Source: Rutpela maculata (taxonomy: Eukaryota > Arthropoda > Insecta > Coleoptera > Cerambycidae). Taken from it: a DNA stretch of 64,000 bases. Below are positions 1 through 12,091 of this stretch, piece after piece. Position 1 is the first letter of the stretch. Each line of letters starts with the position of its first letter. The stretch is taken from the NCBI GenBank assembly GCA_936432065.2, contig OW386293.2:102631795-102695794 (forward strand). Reading direction: 5' to 3'. Below the pieces are notes generated by a model. It did not search any database. It was not told the DNA's origin and saw only the letters and a list, made by a program, of their open reading frames with translations. Made by a program: the position numbers and the translations under genes.

Positions 1-206
1 TGATACGTATGATAAAATTGTGCATTAATTAATTATTTAATTATGTGATTATATTTCGCATTGTTTAGTAGTTCAACTAAATGCAAAACAGAAATATAAT
101 ATGGTAATTTTAATCGGAGTATGCCTTTAACACGCATAAATGTAACACATTGTAATGTAATGACTAATAAATATGGTTCTTCATATTTCATTCATAAGCA
201 CAAAAA

Positions 207-405
207 ATGCCACGGTTGCATTTACCTCAGTCAATGGTGCACAATATAAATAACAATTAGTAATATATAATTACTTTTTCTGTCCAAAATAGCAAATTAT
301 TATGCATTTTAAACGCAAAATGGTTTGTTTTATTTTCTAAACCACTTTTTCTTTACAACATGGAGCTATCTTCAACTGTGTGATAAGGGCATGACTAGAG
401 GTAAC
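207..405. repeat. Direct repeat, copy 1 (about 200 bp)
   Basis: This segment is repeated at 553-757 with only scattered substitutions and small indels. Both copies start at ATG(C/T)CACGG, share the run TTTACCTCAGTCAATGGTGC, and end at GACTAGAGGTAAC. The period is about 346 bp. The spacer between them (406-552) is not repeated. It is probably a local duplication or two copies of one short interspersed element. I see no coding content. Confidence 0.85.
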
Positions 406-552
406 AGATTTATTTCATATTTAAAAGTTACAGTTTCTTCTCGACACTCGGCTCCGCGGCAGTTGAAGGGCTGAGCAGGAACGAGGTTGAGGTAGAATAA
501 AATAAATTAAATTGTCACAATCAGTAATCAGTATAGTGCAGTGATATGGATA

Positions 553-757
553 ATGTCACGGCTGCATTTACCTCAGTCAATGGTGCATAATATAAATAAC
601 AATTAGTAATACATAATTACATTTTCTTCCCAAAATAGCAAATTATTATGCTAACATTTTAAAATGTAAAATGATTGTATTATTTTCTAAACCACTTTTT
701 CTTTACAACATGAAGGAACTATCTTCAGCTGTGCGATAAGGGATGACTAGAGGTAAC
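553..757. repeat. Direct repeat, copy 2
   Basis: Diverged second copy of the 207-405 segment. It ends about 30 bp before the LINE RNase H remnant that begins near 785, so the repeat may be connected with that LINE insertion. Confidence 0.85.
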
Positions 758-784
758 GAGAAGCAAGATTCTAATATACTTTGA

Positions 785-1260
785 GACAGCCAGGCAGCAC
801 TCAAAGTTTTCAGTCCATTTACTTGAGTCAAAAATCGCCTGGGAATGTCTACAAGTGCTAAATAAATTGATAAGAAACAGCAAGGTTACCTTGATGCAGG
901 TACGGGGCATGAAGGAATAGAAGGGATTGAGATTGCAAATGACCTTGCAACTCAAGGCGCTAAATCGTCATCGAAGCGATATCGTTTTGTGGGATAGCAA
1001 ATCTCACACAATGGAGAATATCCACTTTAGGTCAAAAACAAGCGAAATAGTTCATAAACTATTAGCAAAAGGACCTACCCATCGCCATAACTAAGGCTAG
1101 TACAAGCCTTTTCACAGGTCTTGGTCACTAAGATACCATATCAAAATAAAGGGTAAAGCTGAGAGTGAAATGTGCCACCTCTGTACGGAGACAACTGAAA
1201 CTGCGACTTCTATGCAAGGTCTTAACTTTTGAAGCAGATAGTCTTAACACCTTTAGAAGT
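785..1260 (+). pseudogene. LINE remnant: RNase H domain and 3' end of ORF2
   Basis: One frame from 785 reads DSQAALKVFS, then after two stops GHEGIEGIEIANDLATQGA. These are the DSQAAL and GH-GIEGNE-AD-LA blocks of the RNase H domain that follows reverse transcriptase in I/R1-group LINEs. Around 1150-1200 a second piece reads CHLCTETTETATS, matching the Cys-rich tail (C-x2-C...TETA-H) of the same proteins; the copy at 3.08-3.3 kb encodes a similar tail. Several stops and a shifted frame near 1000 show it is dead. The upstream RT part is missing, as expected for a 5'-truncated LINE. Family-level call secure; clade not fixed. Confidence 0.8.
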
Positions 1261-1269
1261 GGAAGAAGT

Positions 1270-2040
1270 CTAAAGAAAGTTTAAAGAAACTTCCCAGGAA
1301 GGAGGGTTTCTTTCGTTCGGGTTTCAAAATTGATAAGCGGAGAGGAGACATTTAAAAGTTTTTCTTAAACCAAAATTGGTTGGGAGGGGGGCAAAATATA
1401 TTTTTTTAACTCACGACACCTCTCATGTCCTAGCGCGCGCCAATTCACGCATTATCGCCCCTAGGCTATAGCCTAGTTAGCCTATTGGATAATCCGGCCC
1501 TGGCAGTGACATAGTCCATCTACTCGCAAATCCAAAAAACAAAAATAAAAGAATTCTAGATATAGGACGGAAGGAAAACGAAAGCTCTAATCAAAAGATA
1601 GGGTTTAGAAAACGCATATTTTCTAATATTGTAAGTAATAATATCAGTAATATCCAGGAAAATAATATCCTCTGAAGACAAAAACACAACGGATCTATTA
1701 CAGAATGTAGGAACGGAAACACACCAACCACTGACATGGTGCAAACAATCGATGCACACTATATGGGAAACTGGAAATACAAAGAGAGACGTAAGACGAA
1801 GGACATAACAAATCAACAATCAATACTTTAAACATCCCCTAGTACAGCAAGAAGAATTCCAGAAGAAATACCGCGAGGAGATAGAAAAACTACTAACAGG
1901 AGACCTAAACCGGACATCAATATAAGCTCAAAAACAAAAATTGCTGCAAGAGCCCAACAAGAAAGGACTCAAATAACAAATACGAACAATTAATAAGATG
2001 AAAGTCGCAGATAAAACAACAATAATGGATGAAAAGTATA
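1270..2040. other. Unassigned AT-rich DNA, perhaps the 5' part of family X
   Basis: No domain recognised. The + strand from about 1850 is A-rich with dense AGAA/GAAA triplets, like the segment that follows it. It may be an eroded upstream part of the family X fragment. I see nothing else here. Confidence 0.4.
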
Positions 2041-2049
2041 AAAGAAAGA

Positions 2050-2970
2050 CTAACGAAGGAATTGGATGAAAAAAGTGAAGCGGAAGAAAACTTTCAGAAG
2101 AAATAACACGCACACGAGAAGCTGCACATATCACTGCAACATTGGACCAAGGAAATGAAGAAGGAGGGAACGCAAAGAAAGAGTGAGCAGAATAATTACA
2201 AGGAACCGACCAGTGGCCCTTAGACAAGGATCATCAAAGGATAAACTGCTAGATATAATGGTTTAAGCTAGAATAAATAGTGCTTCTGGAATCGATAAAA
2301 AAAATGAATGAATGAAGGCTAAAGGAGCAAACCCTAGAAATTATCATCAGAACGTGGATGAAAAGCACTATGAAATCGAACAGGACTATACTAATACCCC
2401 CTCCTCAAAATCAACTAACTACAAAGCATAAATGGTTACAGAAGATTACACCACCAGATAGATTTTGTAAGAAAAAATGGAGTAATGGAGAGATAAGACA
2501 AAACTACACATAAAAACAATGCAACAAAAGGAACGACACGAAAATAAATATTAGTAGGAAGTAAACAACAAAAACCTTAAAAGCATACGAAATGAAGAAC
2601 TAGGGACATATCCAAAGAAAGGATCCAACATATCTACCGAAGACAGCGCTAATAATAAACAGACCAAGAATAAATCCCAAGGATATATATCTTTGCGCTG
2701 ACAGAATTCATAAACGGAGGTAATATAAGACACAGAAGAAGAAAACTCTAGAAGCGAAAACACATAAAGAGGAGTATAAACGCTATATCAGGGCGTAGTT
2801 CGGCAACGCATTCACAAACACCAACATTTCCCACCCCATATTCCTGTACCACGCGCCATGTGGCTTTCTCTCTCTGCTGGAAACAAGCATGACCCAAATC
2901 CAATTCCAGCTTTGAGATTTCAGGGAGTGGCGGAAATGCCTACCGTTTGCTGGTAAATTAAATCAAACTG
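2050..2970 (+). mobile_element. LINE-like family X, fragment 1
   Basis: The + strand at 2100-2340 aligns with the minus strand at about 51.0-51.25 kb; both share a CACAT...CAAC-(A/T)TGGAC core and a following G/A-rich stretch. Its 3' end (about 2830-2970) matches the minus strand of 25.0-25.13 kb and 50.26-50.4 kb, including the peptide HPIFLYHAPCG (frame-dependent) and the terminal motif GCCTACCG...CTGGTAAATTAA. All reading frames are broken. The endonuclease-like segment in the 25-kb copy supports a non-LTR retrotransposon. The family name X is mine. Confidence 0.6.
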
Positions 2971-3079
2971 CGATACCTGTCTTCTTTGCGTAAGAAATAC
3001 TTGGGTTAAGACTGTTGTAGATTGTAGATTGTTTAAAGGGTTGCTTGGCCCTTTCTTCACTTCGACCTAAAAGGTCTTT

Positions 3080-4490
3080 TGTGAGTTATCCTACAACTAG
3101 TTGTTGCCCAGGATTCCAAGACTTTTTGCAAAGCTTGTGATTTTCCTGGGAGCTAATTTCTCTGTCTTCAGGCGTTAATTCCGCCTGTTCTAGGTACTTT
3201 AGCCTAATGAGGATTAGTACCTTGCATTCACAAAGTATATGTACCGCAGTCTCAGTAGCAGCTTCACAGTATCTGCATATGTTATCTTCTGCCATCTCCA
3301 TGTTCTTGAGATGATATCTCAAGGAGCAATAGCTAGTTAGAAGGCCCGTGATCAGCCTTAGATCGGACTTTTCACGTTCGAGAAGCCTTGTGGCATTCTT
3401 TGTTGAATAGGTTATAAACCTTTTCGCTTGTTTTTGGCCTGGAGTATTCCTCCAGTAGGATTTCTTTTATTCCTTTTCCCATTTTAGGACTTCCTCCGTT
3501 ATGTGTCCCTTAGATAAGCCACAGAACGGTTTGGGTAAAAAAAATGGGACTTCAGCTCCTTTTCTTGCGAGGCTATCAGCCAATTCGTTGCCTTCTATTC
3601 CCTCATGCCCTGATACCAACATCAAGGAAACCTTGTTGTTTTTTGCTAGTTGCTTCAGGGATTGTTTGCATTCTCAGGCAATTTTTGACTCAAAGGTATA
3701 GGACCTGAGAGCCTTTAATGCTGCCTGGCTATCTGAAAGTCTTTGCCCTTCGAGTGCCTCTATTAGGCATTCCTGGGCACATTGATCTATAGCATAGATT
3801 TCTGCTTGGAAGACGGTCGAGGTGTTACCAAGGGCTTTAGATAGCCTGGTCTGAATTTAAGTGCCTGATGCAGCCTTAAGACACTAAGTGCTGCCTCCTT
3901 CCTTACATGCAAATGCAGAGGAAGTAAGTCCAGCATTGCCTCCATAGCTGCCGTGGGACAGAAGCGCATTACTGTTGTAGTCCCTAAACAGGCAAGGCGT
4001 TGTAATTTCTCCAACTTCCCTTGTGCTATTTTCTTTTCTTTTTTGGCCACGATACACATGATGCGTAGGTAACCATGGGGGTCTGACGACCGAAATGTAG
4101 GACCAATGTATCATTTTTGGCTCTTACCAAATAGCCAACGGCACGTCCAAATAACCGTCGTTGCTTTAGTAAGTGTCCTTTCTAAGTGTGAGTTCCAGAC
4201 AGTTTTTGGTCCAGGATTACTCCTGGATACTTGACTTCACTGGAAAAATTCAGTCCTGTTCCAGTTAACATAGGAGCTCTCAAATTTAGTTTTCTCCTTT
4301 TGGTGAATGGAACAATAACTGTTTTGCTCGAATTGACAATAAGGCCCTCTGACGAGCACCATTTAGATATTATGTTTAAGGCAATTTGCATGTGGTTTGA
4401 GATCATATCCTCATGCCTGCCTCTAACAGTAACGACCAGGTCATCAGCATAGCCCTGAACGTTGAAGCCATAATTAGTTAGGACTGTTGG
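3080..4490 (-). pseudogene. LINE remnant: RT palm/thumb, RNase H and Cys tail
   Basis: Reading the minus strand from 4490 downwards: the RT catalytic box YADDL lies at 4437-4451, followed by an SSEGLIVN-SKT block and YPGVILDQKLS. Next come IHWSYISVVRP near 4100 and LQRLACLGTTTVMRF-PTAAMEAML near 4000. Eroded RNase H follows around 3550-3720, then the Cys-rich tail ICRYCEAATETAVHILCEC at about 3220-3280. This is the usual order RT-RNase H-tail of I/R1-group LINEs. Stops and frameshifts occur between blocks, so it is a pseudogene. It is 5'-truncated upstream of the YADD box and belongs to the same broad group as the remnants at 0.8, 19, 27 and 30 kb. Confidence 0.88.
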
Positions 4491-4667
4491 TCAAGTGTCT
4501 GCCATATTATTATCCTACATTATTGTCTCATGGCACCCCAACTACAAGACTGGATTGGTGTTTACCTGACTACGGCGAAGGGAGGTGAGTCTTACGTGTT
4601 TGTCTGTATGTATATATGTAATTCTGTACGTTTACCTTGTAGAACCCAAATTAACCTATTTTGAAAA

Positions 4668-4878
4668 ATGAGGTGTTAAAAGGTTCATTTCAATCGTGTA
4701 AGTGCCACTGGGTACATAAAAGTTTTCGAACAACAAAGTGGCGTTTGTAGAAGATATATTTCTTACGGTTTTCGAAAATATTTTTATGCTTTCGTATACG
4801 TTTCAGTCAATTCAAGTTTTATTTGATTTCAAATCTTCTATACTATACTATTTTCCACCGTAGTATAATAATATATTG
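4668..4878. repeat. Identical 211-bp direct repeat, left copy
   Basis: This 211-bp segment recurs without any difference at 5129-5339, at a constant offset of 461 bp. It begins ATGAGGTGTTAAAAGG and ends AATAATATATTG. The two copies flank 250 bp that come from the right end of the hAT-like foldback element at 10.1-11.1 kb. No coding content. Confidence 0.95.
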
Positions 4879-5124
4879 CATAGTTTTTCCTCAATATAGA
4901 GAAAAAGACGAAAAAACGCTAAAATTGATATATATGTATATATTTCTCAAAAACCACCCTTTTCTAGAACTGCGGAGGGTGAAAATCATGTTTAGACAAC
5001 CCAAATACTTCACTTTTTATAGGTCTCATAATTGTGGGAAAATTTTCTTAGATATTTCCTAATTTGAAGGGACTATTTGTACTAATAGTGATTATGCTTC
5101 TTTATTTTTTGGTTCATGGCTGCG
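4877..5124 (+). mobile_element. Right-end fragment of the 10.1-kb foldback element
   Basis: These 248 bp are identical, base for base as far as I can read, to 10840-11087, the right arm of the foldback element at 10090-11093. The fragment ends at TGGCTGCG, seven bases short of the true element end. Its left edge is internal to the arm. It lacks a left terminal inverted repeat and an 8-bp target duplication, so it did not arrive by ordinary transposition. Confidence 0.93.
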
Positions 5125-5128
5125 GTTC

Positions 5129-5339
5129 ATGAGGTGTTAAAAGGTTCATTTCAATCGTGTAAGTGCCACTGGGTACATAAAAGTTTTCGAACAACAAAGT
5201 GGCGTTTGTAGAAGATATATTTCTTACGGTTTTCGAAAATATTTTTATGCTTTCGTATACGTTTCAGTCAATTCAAGTTTTATTTGATTTCAAATCTTCT
5301 ATACTATACTATTTTCCACCGTAGTATAATAATATATTG
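5129..5339. repeat. Identical 211-bp direct repeat, right copy
   Basis: Exact copy of 4668-4878. The last base shared before divergence is the G of TATATTG; the flank continues GCTTC here and CATAG in the left copy. Confidence 0.95.
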
Positions 5340-7490
5340 GCTTCTTTAACAATGGAATGTGTGTATAAACTATAAACTAAACGGAACTTAATATAAATCA
5401 CACAATTTTATGAATTTATAATGCCATCCATTATCCGATTTTGAAGTGGAGCTCTAGTACTGATCGATTCTAATAATTCCTATAATTTCATTCAAACGGA
5501 GTTGTACGGAGTTCTTGAATATTTAATAAACTTAACATTTGTACTCTAGTTCCAGGGAAATCGTTTCATTTGAAATAAAAGAAAAAGGCTCTATTATAGT
5601 CATCGACCTGATATATTAATAAATAAAAATAGTAGAACAATCACCGATTGGGTACCTAATACAGATTGCTAATGTTCAAGTGGTAGATACATGTTTTACA
5701 AAACAAGCCGTATATTTAAAAAAATGTTAATCATTGTTCCTTATCACTCTTATCAATGTCATAATTGACGCTCGTACTAGCTTCCTTAGAAACAGCGGTT
5801 AAATATAAACCACAAAACAAACGCTGTTTTACAAAACCTCGTTATCTTCAGAATGATTGTTACATAATTAGTAATTACATGTAGTTTACGGTAAACGGGG
5901 GCAGATTTATGTAACATTTTTTTAATTTTCGAACCACCATAGGAGTGAAAAATTTCGTGTACAATAAAAAAAATTGAATTCAGGATTTCGACCGATTTCA
6001 TAGTCCCAACATACCGAAAAGGCGAGTTTTAGATACCTATCTGTCCATATGTGCAGAGGCGCGGCTTAAGGAATTGAAACAAAATTTTAAACATGGGGTT
6101 TTTGGAAGATTCCTCAGGGTTCTTTTCGTTTTCTTTCCACTTCCCCAAATAAGGATAGTTTACTAAGGAACCAAAAATGAAAATTGCGAAACGGCTGTAT
6201 GATATTGTACAGTTGTGATCACAATAAGGTTTCCAACCCGAATAGTTTATTTTTAAATTCTTCCTGCTTGAGTATGACTTTTTCCTTGGATGTTCTAATA
6301 AGTGTAATAATATTATAACTTATCATAAAAAGACAAAATATAATAATAATTCATTCATTAATCCAATATATCATACAAAAATGATATACGATAAGTCAAT
6401 AAATACATAATCTAATTATAAATAAATTACAAAAACAGAAAATTATCTACAGTATGTTATGCCATTAAATATTTATCAACGGAATAAAAAGCATTGAAGA
6501 TGAGTTTTAACAGTTATTGTTACAATTTTTTTTACGCCCAATATTTATACTTCAGTATATTTGAGAACGTTGGCCAGAGTTTGCCATTTCTGACATGCCG
6601 TGTAGAGATATCTTTTCACCAATGTTCAAATGCCAATATTGGTCCAACATTCACCAACTTCGCACAAATCGTTGGTCTCGCACTTGAGATACGAAAAAAT
6701 TTTGCATAAACAATATCGTACAAAATAAGCGCAATATTTCACCATATGTATTAATTTCAAAAAATGATGACGAGTTTAGAATTGCAATAGATTTGCCAAA
6801 ATAACACCATTTGATTTCCATCGATTGCTGGTACTTCAGCAGCACTCCACATTTTGGGAAGATTTTTCGATTACCTCCGAGCTATCTCCAGACATACCCT
6901 TGGAACGGACGCTGGAGTTTGATTGGCATCTGTTTATGACTAAAGTGGTTGCCACTTTCATCTTTTTAGTAATGTATGTTAAAAAGTTAATGAAGTACCT
7001 TCCAGAATGTTTTCAATTTTATCTAAAGTATTAGTTGTATACGAGAGATAAATTAAGTTGTTACGGATACAGATCAATGGTTTAAAAATGAATGAAGTCA
7101 TACATCCTCTTACGACTTGTTAAAATGGCTTCGAGAATAAAAAAATAAATTCAGGTTTTAAATATTAAAAAATGAGAACGAACTGGGCGACTCCTTGGTG
7201 GTATCAAGAGTAGGTGGGGAGAATAGAGAGCAGTCGGTTTGAAATACTTCCACGTTTCCACGTCATTAAGATGTAAAAATGTAAAAACCAAACCATGGAG
7301 TATGCAACGTGAGGAGATAGAAAGCCTCCCGAGGTTGCTAGACTCTAGACAATTTTGCAGAGAGAGAGAACCAAAAAATGGTAGGATCACTACGGACACA
7401 GCAACGGAGAAGAAGACTCTTAATTTCTAGAGGCAAACTTCCTGGGCGGTGTAACCATTCCACAAAACAGGTTCAACTGAAGACGTACCG
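5340..7490. other. No recognised feature
   Basis: AT-rich DNA with only short chance frames. I found no protein motif, inverted repeat or terminal repeat that I can defend here. Confidence 0.5.
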
Positions 7491-7496
7491 ATAAGA

Positions 7497-7740
7497 ATGG
7501 AGTCAAAGAAGGATTGGAAACTTGCAAATAATATAGCCAATATAACAACATACTTGAAACACACTAGACACACTATTCAAGGCTGGTTTGGCGCAGGGTT
7601 ATATGCCAACTGGCTGGCTCAAGGTAAAGGTACTATTTATACCAAAACCAGCCCAAGAAAATCCTTCCGACCTATCAGCCCAAATCATTTCTTCTGAAAT
7701 TCTCGAAGAAAAAAAAGGTTGTTAAACATATCTACATCGA
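7497..7740 (+). pseudogene. Possible LINE reverse-transcriptase remnant
   Basis: The frame opening at 7497 encodes 66 residues, ending GKGTIYTKTSPRKSFRPISP. The stretch (V/I)Y-K---K-(F/Y)RPIS resembles the RT fingers block of Jockey/I-group LINEs (KPGK---KSYRPISL). The expected next block is lost after a stop at about 7696. Only one block supports this, so it is tentative. Confidence 0.4.
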
Positions 7741-8585
7741 AATGGCAGGTAAATCCTGTCTATATTCAAGATTTTTCTTACGTGTGCAGAAACTTTTTGT
7801 GTTGAAGCGACTAAATAAGCATTTTAAATTTCAGGGTATTTTAGGCCGCGTTAACTAACAATTTGTCACCTAATAAAAATATGCTAATTTCTTTTCCTTT
7901 TTAAGGATTATATGGCGATAACGGGCCATTATATTTTCAACTAAACATTATTTCCTAACCAACGAAACGTTATAGTAACATTCTAATTAAATTTATTACT
8001 ATTATAATCGTCTGAGTATCTTGGTTTTTAAATTTAATGTAAAAATAAAGTCTGTTCTTAACTTAAAATATTTTACCCTCGATAAGGATGCTCATTTGTT
8101 GTTATTCTGTCTATAAATTATGTTATTACGGTGTTTGTTTAAATTGAATTATACATATATCTGATGTCTTGATGTTCATAGATTTATATTTGCATTTTGA
8201 AAATTTTATGTTTTTGAAAATTCATTTTTATTATATACTTACAAAATTAAATGTCTTTTTGTCTTTAAAGTCCCGAAGAAACCAGTGATGTATGTGCAAA
8301 TTTTAATCGACATAGGCAATATAAAAGGTTATTATTTATTATTTATGGATAAATTACTTCTAAATTATTCATTAAAATATCAGTTAGTAAGGGGCTTAAC
8401 GAATTTCCTATAATTAATTCTTCTGTCCAGGAATAAAATTTGCTATTATATTGGAAATAGTCTTGGTTTAAGTACAGGGAAAGTAAATTCTATATTTCCT
8501 GTTTTTCGATGACATTAATATCGTTTCATTAAGGCATGATTAGGTAAATCTTAATATTTTGACTCCTTCTATGCACAATTGCACA
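7741..8585. other. No recognised feature
   Basis: AT-rich sequence without repeats or motifs I can support. Confidence 0.5.
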
Positions 8586-9781
8586 CCCAGCGAACACAAA
8601 AATTACGGCCCTTAAATGGGCAATTTTAGCGATCAATGGCTTTCTTATGGCATAGGCTAACCTATTGTGGTCCATAATAAATTATATGCAGGCGTACCAT
8701 AACTTCATGTTAAATTGCCACATAATAACCAGAAATGGTCAATTATTGTGCAACCATAAAAAAATGCTCCTTCAGTTTATACGTTGATGGTACTTTTATG
8801 GTAATATGCAGGCTAATATTAAAGTAATGCGTGTAATTTTTACCAAAGGGCCAGCGAAGGTAATTCGGCAATTAAATGATTACGCGCATGTGCATTGTGT
8901 AATATGCAAAATTTTTCAAAGGTGTCACCAAGCAGCATCCGCCATTTGCTTTTTCGTTCTATGCTTGGCCTGTACGTTAAAATTTGTGTAAGCTAATTTT
9001 GTGGTTTGGATAGTTTGTTAAGTCTTTTAAGTACCTAACTATTTTGTGTAACAAAGTGTGTTGTGATCTTATATGGCTGATTACAATAATTATAGAGTGA
9101 TTTTTGAAAAACCGTAAATTAGCTAAAATTCTTCGGCCAGTTGTCATCATGTCGCTTTCCAATAAGTGTTTTATATAAAAGTTTGTACAAAATCCTGCAT
9201 CTTAACATCAAGCTCAATATTAAGGATTTTTGTTTCTGTCATATTCATGGTTTTAACTTTCTTACTTATAATAAATATTTTATGTTAGCTTTTAGCTTAC
9301 AACTTATTTTGCTTTTATTGATACCTGACATTCCCAAACCTCTCAATTCACAAAATATCAATAATGAGCATTATTTTGGTCTGGTACCTATCTAACACAT
9401 TTCTCATTATTGGATTATAACACTTTTATATGGTAGGTATATATTTTGCTAACTTATTGGGTTCTTCTATATAAATTTCATGTAAAAAAATTATATACCA
9501 GAATCTAATAGGTTATGAAAAATATATGGCTGCTTGAAAGTGTTCTTAATATAATCCAATATATTGAAAAATGTGTGAGATTACACCCAAAAATATGCTG
9601 GCAAAAGGGTGGCATCATCAGTGGGTCCTTTGATGGCCCATTATTGTACACTGTTGGCAAATTGAAGGATGGCCGGTGGGACATTCACTTCGTTTATGGT
9701 TTTCCATAAAAGTACCAATTATGATAATGCTGGCGATGGTGCGCATGACCATTTATGTGCCAATTATGAGTGTTTGCTGGG
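8586..9781. mobile_element. Candidate TIR element (CCCAGC termini)
   Basis: The left end reads CCCAGCGAACACAAAAATTA and the reverse complement of the right end reads GCCCAGCAAACACTCATAAT, followed in both by GGC...TAAATGG. A second inverted match lies inside: GGTACTTTTATGG near 8790 against CCATAAAAGTACC near 9705. Together these suggest a diverged DNA element of about 1.2 kb with terminal and subterminal inverted repeats. No transposase frame is visible and I could not identify a target-site duplication, so the superfamily is open. Confidence 0.6.
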
Positions 9782-10081
9782 CAGTCAAGTGTTGTACCAT
9801 TACTTATTGAATCACCCTGTATACTATGACATTACTAGACTGGAGGAAGATTTAACTCGAATTATTTTTAAAGTTGTGCCCATTGAGACATTTAACCAGG
9901 ACGTAATATCAAAATAGTGTAATTTCAGTCAATTCCACCGAAGCCATTTTCCATTAGATTTTGTGCGGGATTCTTTATTGTATTTTATTTTGCTGTTTAC
10001 CAGCTACTGCAAAAGTTCAATTATGTACAATAGTGGTGAAATAAAAATTGTCTAACTATTCCACTATGTTTTATTTACTAT

Positions 10082-10089
10082 GTTTACTG
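10082..10089. repeat. 8-bp target-site duplication, left (GTTTACTG)
   Basis: GTTTACTG occurs here and again at 11094-11101, exactly bracketing the foldback element. Eight bases is the hAT-type duplication length. Confidence 0.93.
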
Positions 10090-11093
10090 CAGTAGCGCAG
10101 CCAGAAAATTCATCTGGGGGGGGGGGGGGGCAATAGAACCGGCCTCCCCAGAGGTTGAGAAAAACTTTTCGCTGTTTTATGGAAAATCTTCCCACAGTAT
10201 GAGACCTGTAAGAAGTTAAGTATTTGGGTTGTCTAATCATGATTTTCACCCCCCGCATTTCTAAAAAAGGGTGGTTTTTGAGAAATAAATACATATGAAT
10301 ACATATGAATTTCGTCTTCTTCTCTATTTTGAGGAAAATTCATGCGTTTTGGTGAAAAATATCTAGAAAACAAAGTTGTAGAGCATAAAATTTCCTATAA
10401 ACTTTGTCTCTATCTTCTTTTTCGAATTCCGCTTAGTTTCGCCGCTAGAGGTCACGAAAGAAATAAATATACATATGTATGGACTTTTGCGCCCTTTTTT
10501 AGATTTTGAGCCAAAATTATGAATTTTTATGAAAAATTACGTGAGATCAAAGTTGTAGAACATAAAATATATATAATATTTTTACGGAAAAAAAAACTAG
10601 AAAACACCATGTAATTTTGTAAATTGTAATTAATTAAAGTAAATAATTTGTAATTTTTCATAAAAATGCATAATTTTGGTTCAAAATATAAAAAAGGCGC
10701 AAAAGTCTATATGTATATTTATTTTTTTTCGCGCCCTTTAGCGGCGAAACTAAGCGGAATTCGAAAAAAAATGTAGAGACAAAATTTATAGGAAATTTTA
10801 TGCACTACTACTTTGCTCTCTTGATACTTTTCACCAAAATGCATAGTTTTTCCTCAATATAGAGAAAAAGACGAAAAAACGCTAAAATTGATATATATGT
10901 ATATATTTCTCAAAAACCACCCTTTTCTAGAACTGCGGAGGGTGAAAATCATGTTTAGACAACCCAAATACTTCACTTTTTATAGGTCTCATAATTGTGG
11001 GAAAATTTTCTTAGATATTTCCTAATTTGAAGGGACTATTTGTACTAATAGTGATTATGCTTCTTTATTTTTTGGTTCATGGCTGCGCGCCTG
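10090..11093. mobile_element. hAT-like foldback element, 1004 bp, complete
   Basis: Termini are CAGTAGCGCAGCCA on the left and, reading inward from the right, CAGGCGCGCAGCCA. The CAG start, short terminal repeat and perfect 8-bp duplication GTTTACTG (10082-10089 and 11094-11101) indicate the hAT superfamily. Inside, two arms of roughly 450 bp are inverted copies of each other (for example CGCCGCTAGAGG near 10440 against CCTTTAGCGGCGAAA near 10740), joined by about 95 bp around 10550-10645. A run of 15 or so Gs lies in the left arm near 10119. There is no transposase, so it depended on a related autonomous element. The arms are visibly diverged from one another, yet the right arm is identical to 4877-5124. 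Confidence 0.9.
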
Positions 11094-11101
11094 GTTTACT
11101 G
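11094..11101. repeat. 8-bp target-site duplication, right (GTTTACTG)
   Basis: Matches 10082-10089 exactly. Confidence 0.93.
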
Positions 11102-12090
11102 TATTCTGTTATATTTTAGATGTTTTCCGAAATGCTTTGTTTCAAAATGACAAAATCCTAACATACCGGCATATAAATCAATTTTGTGGTATTCATGCAT
11201 ATTCCGTTAAGAAACGCGAAATATCCCACATCATTGTTCCGATCGAATTACAGATATCATCTGCCGGTAATTTCATATAAGCGAGCGAACATCTTGACCC
11301 CAAAAGTGCTCGAAACCGTGACTCACATGCAGCCGGGAGTTACATAAGCTCAGCGAATTTTTCCATTCATCGGCATCGTGTCAGTCCACGATTAATTAAA
11401 TTCGCACAAACTCGTTAACAAAACAATCTACATAGCAGTACTTAATAATTCACGTTATCCGAGAAACGAGGTCAGTACGAACTGGTATTTAAAGTTGCTT
11501 TTTTACATCAAAAACAATTTCAAGGTGACCTTGCTCGGATCTACACCGATCCGATTTAATTGGCACCTCAATCGAACGGCATTCCTCTCTCCCTTGTCAT
11601 TGTTCCTTATCTGTGTTTAATTTTCCGATCACCCCTATGGCGATAACAGCACTGTGACACATCTGTTCGTTTGTGTGAACAAGAGAAGGACTATGATATT
11701 TATTTTCATTTGCAACCGCTTCAAACGCAGCTGTTCCACATCCCAACCACCCACCTTTTTTGTGAGAAAAATTTGCCATTGATAAAGTTTAAATAGCGCA
11801 ATTCAAAGATAAAATTATGTTATTGGACAGATACCGATTCCTTGTTTTTCTTTTACTTTAGTTGATTTGTATTTTATTGGAAAATACGTCTGCAATTGGT
11901 TTATAATAAAGGAATATGTACAGACACAAAATCCTCATAACATTTGAAATAATTCTCATTACATCCTAAAACGATAATACCTAATAGTTAATAGTGTTTG
12001 CATAAAAAATGTATGTTTTCAGTGTATTCATTACACTCTACATTATAAAATGGGTCTTTGTTTATGTTTCATTTTCTTCGCTCTAGTTAT
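11102..12090. other. Probably unique, non-repetitive DNA
   Basis: Slightly higher GC around 11200-11660 than nearby, with no repeat structure and no convincing exon. It may be host intergenic sequence. A 60-codon minus-strand frame at 11597-11779 has no recognisable motif and I do not call it a gene. Confidence 0.4.
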
Positions 12091-12091
12091 A

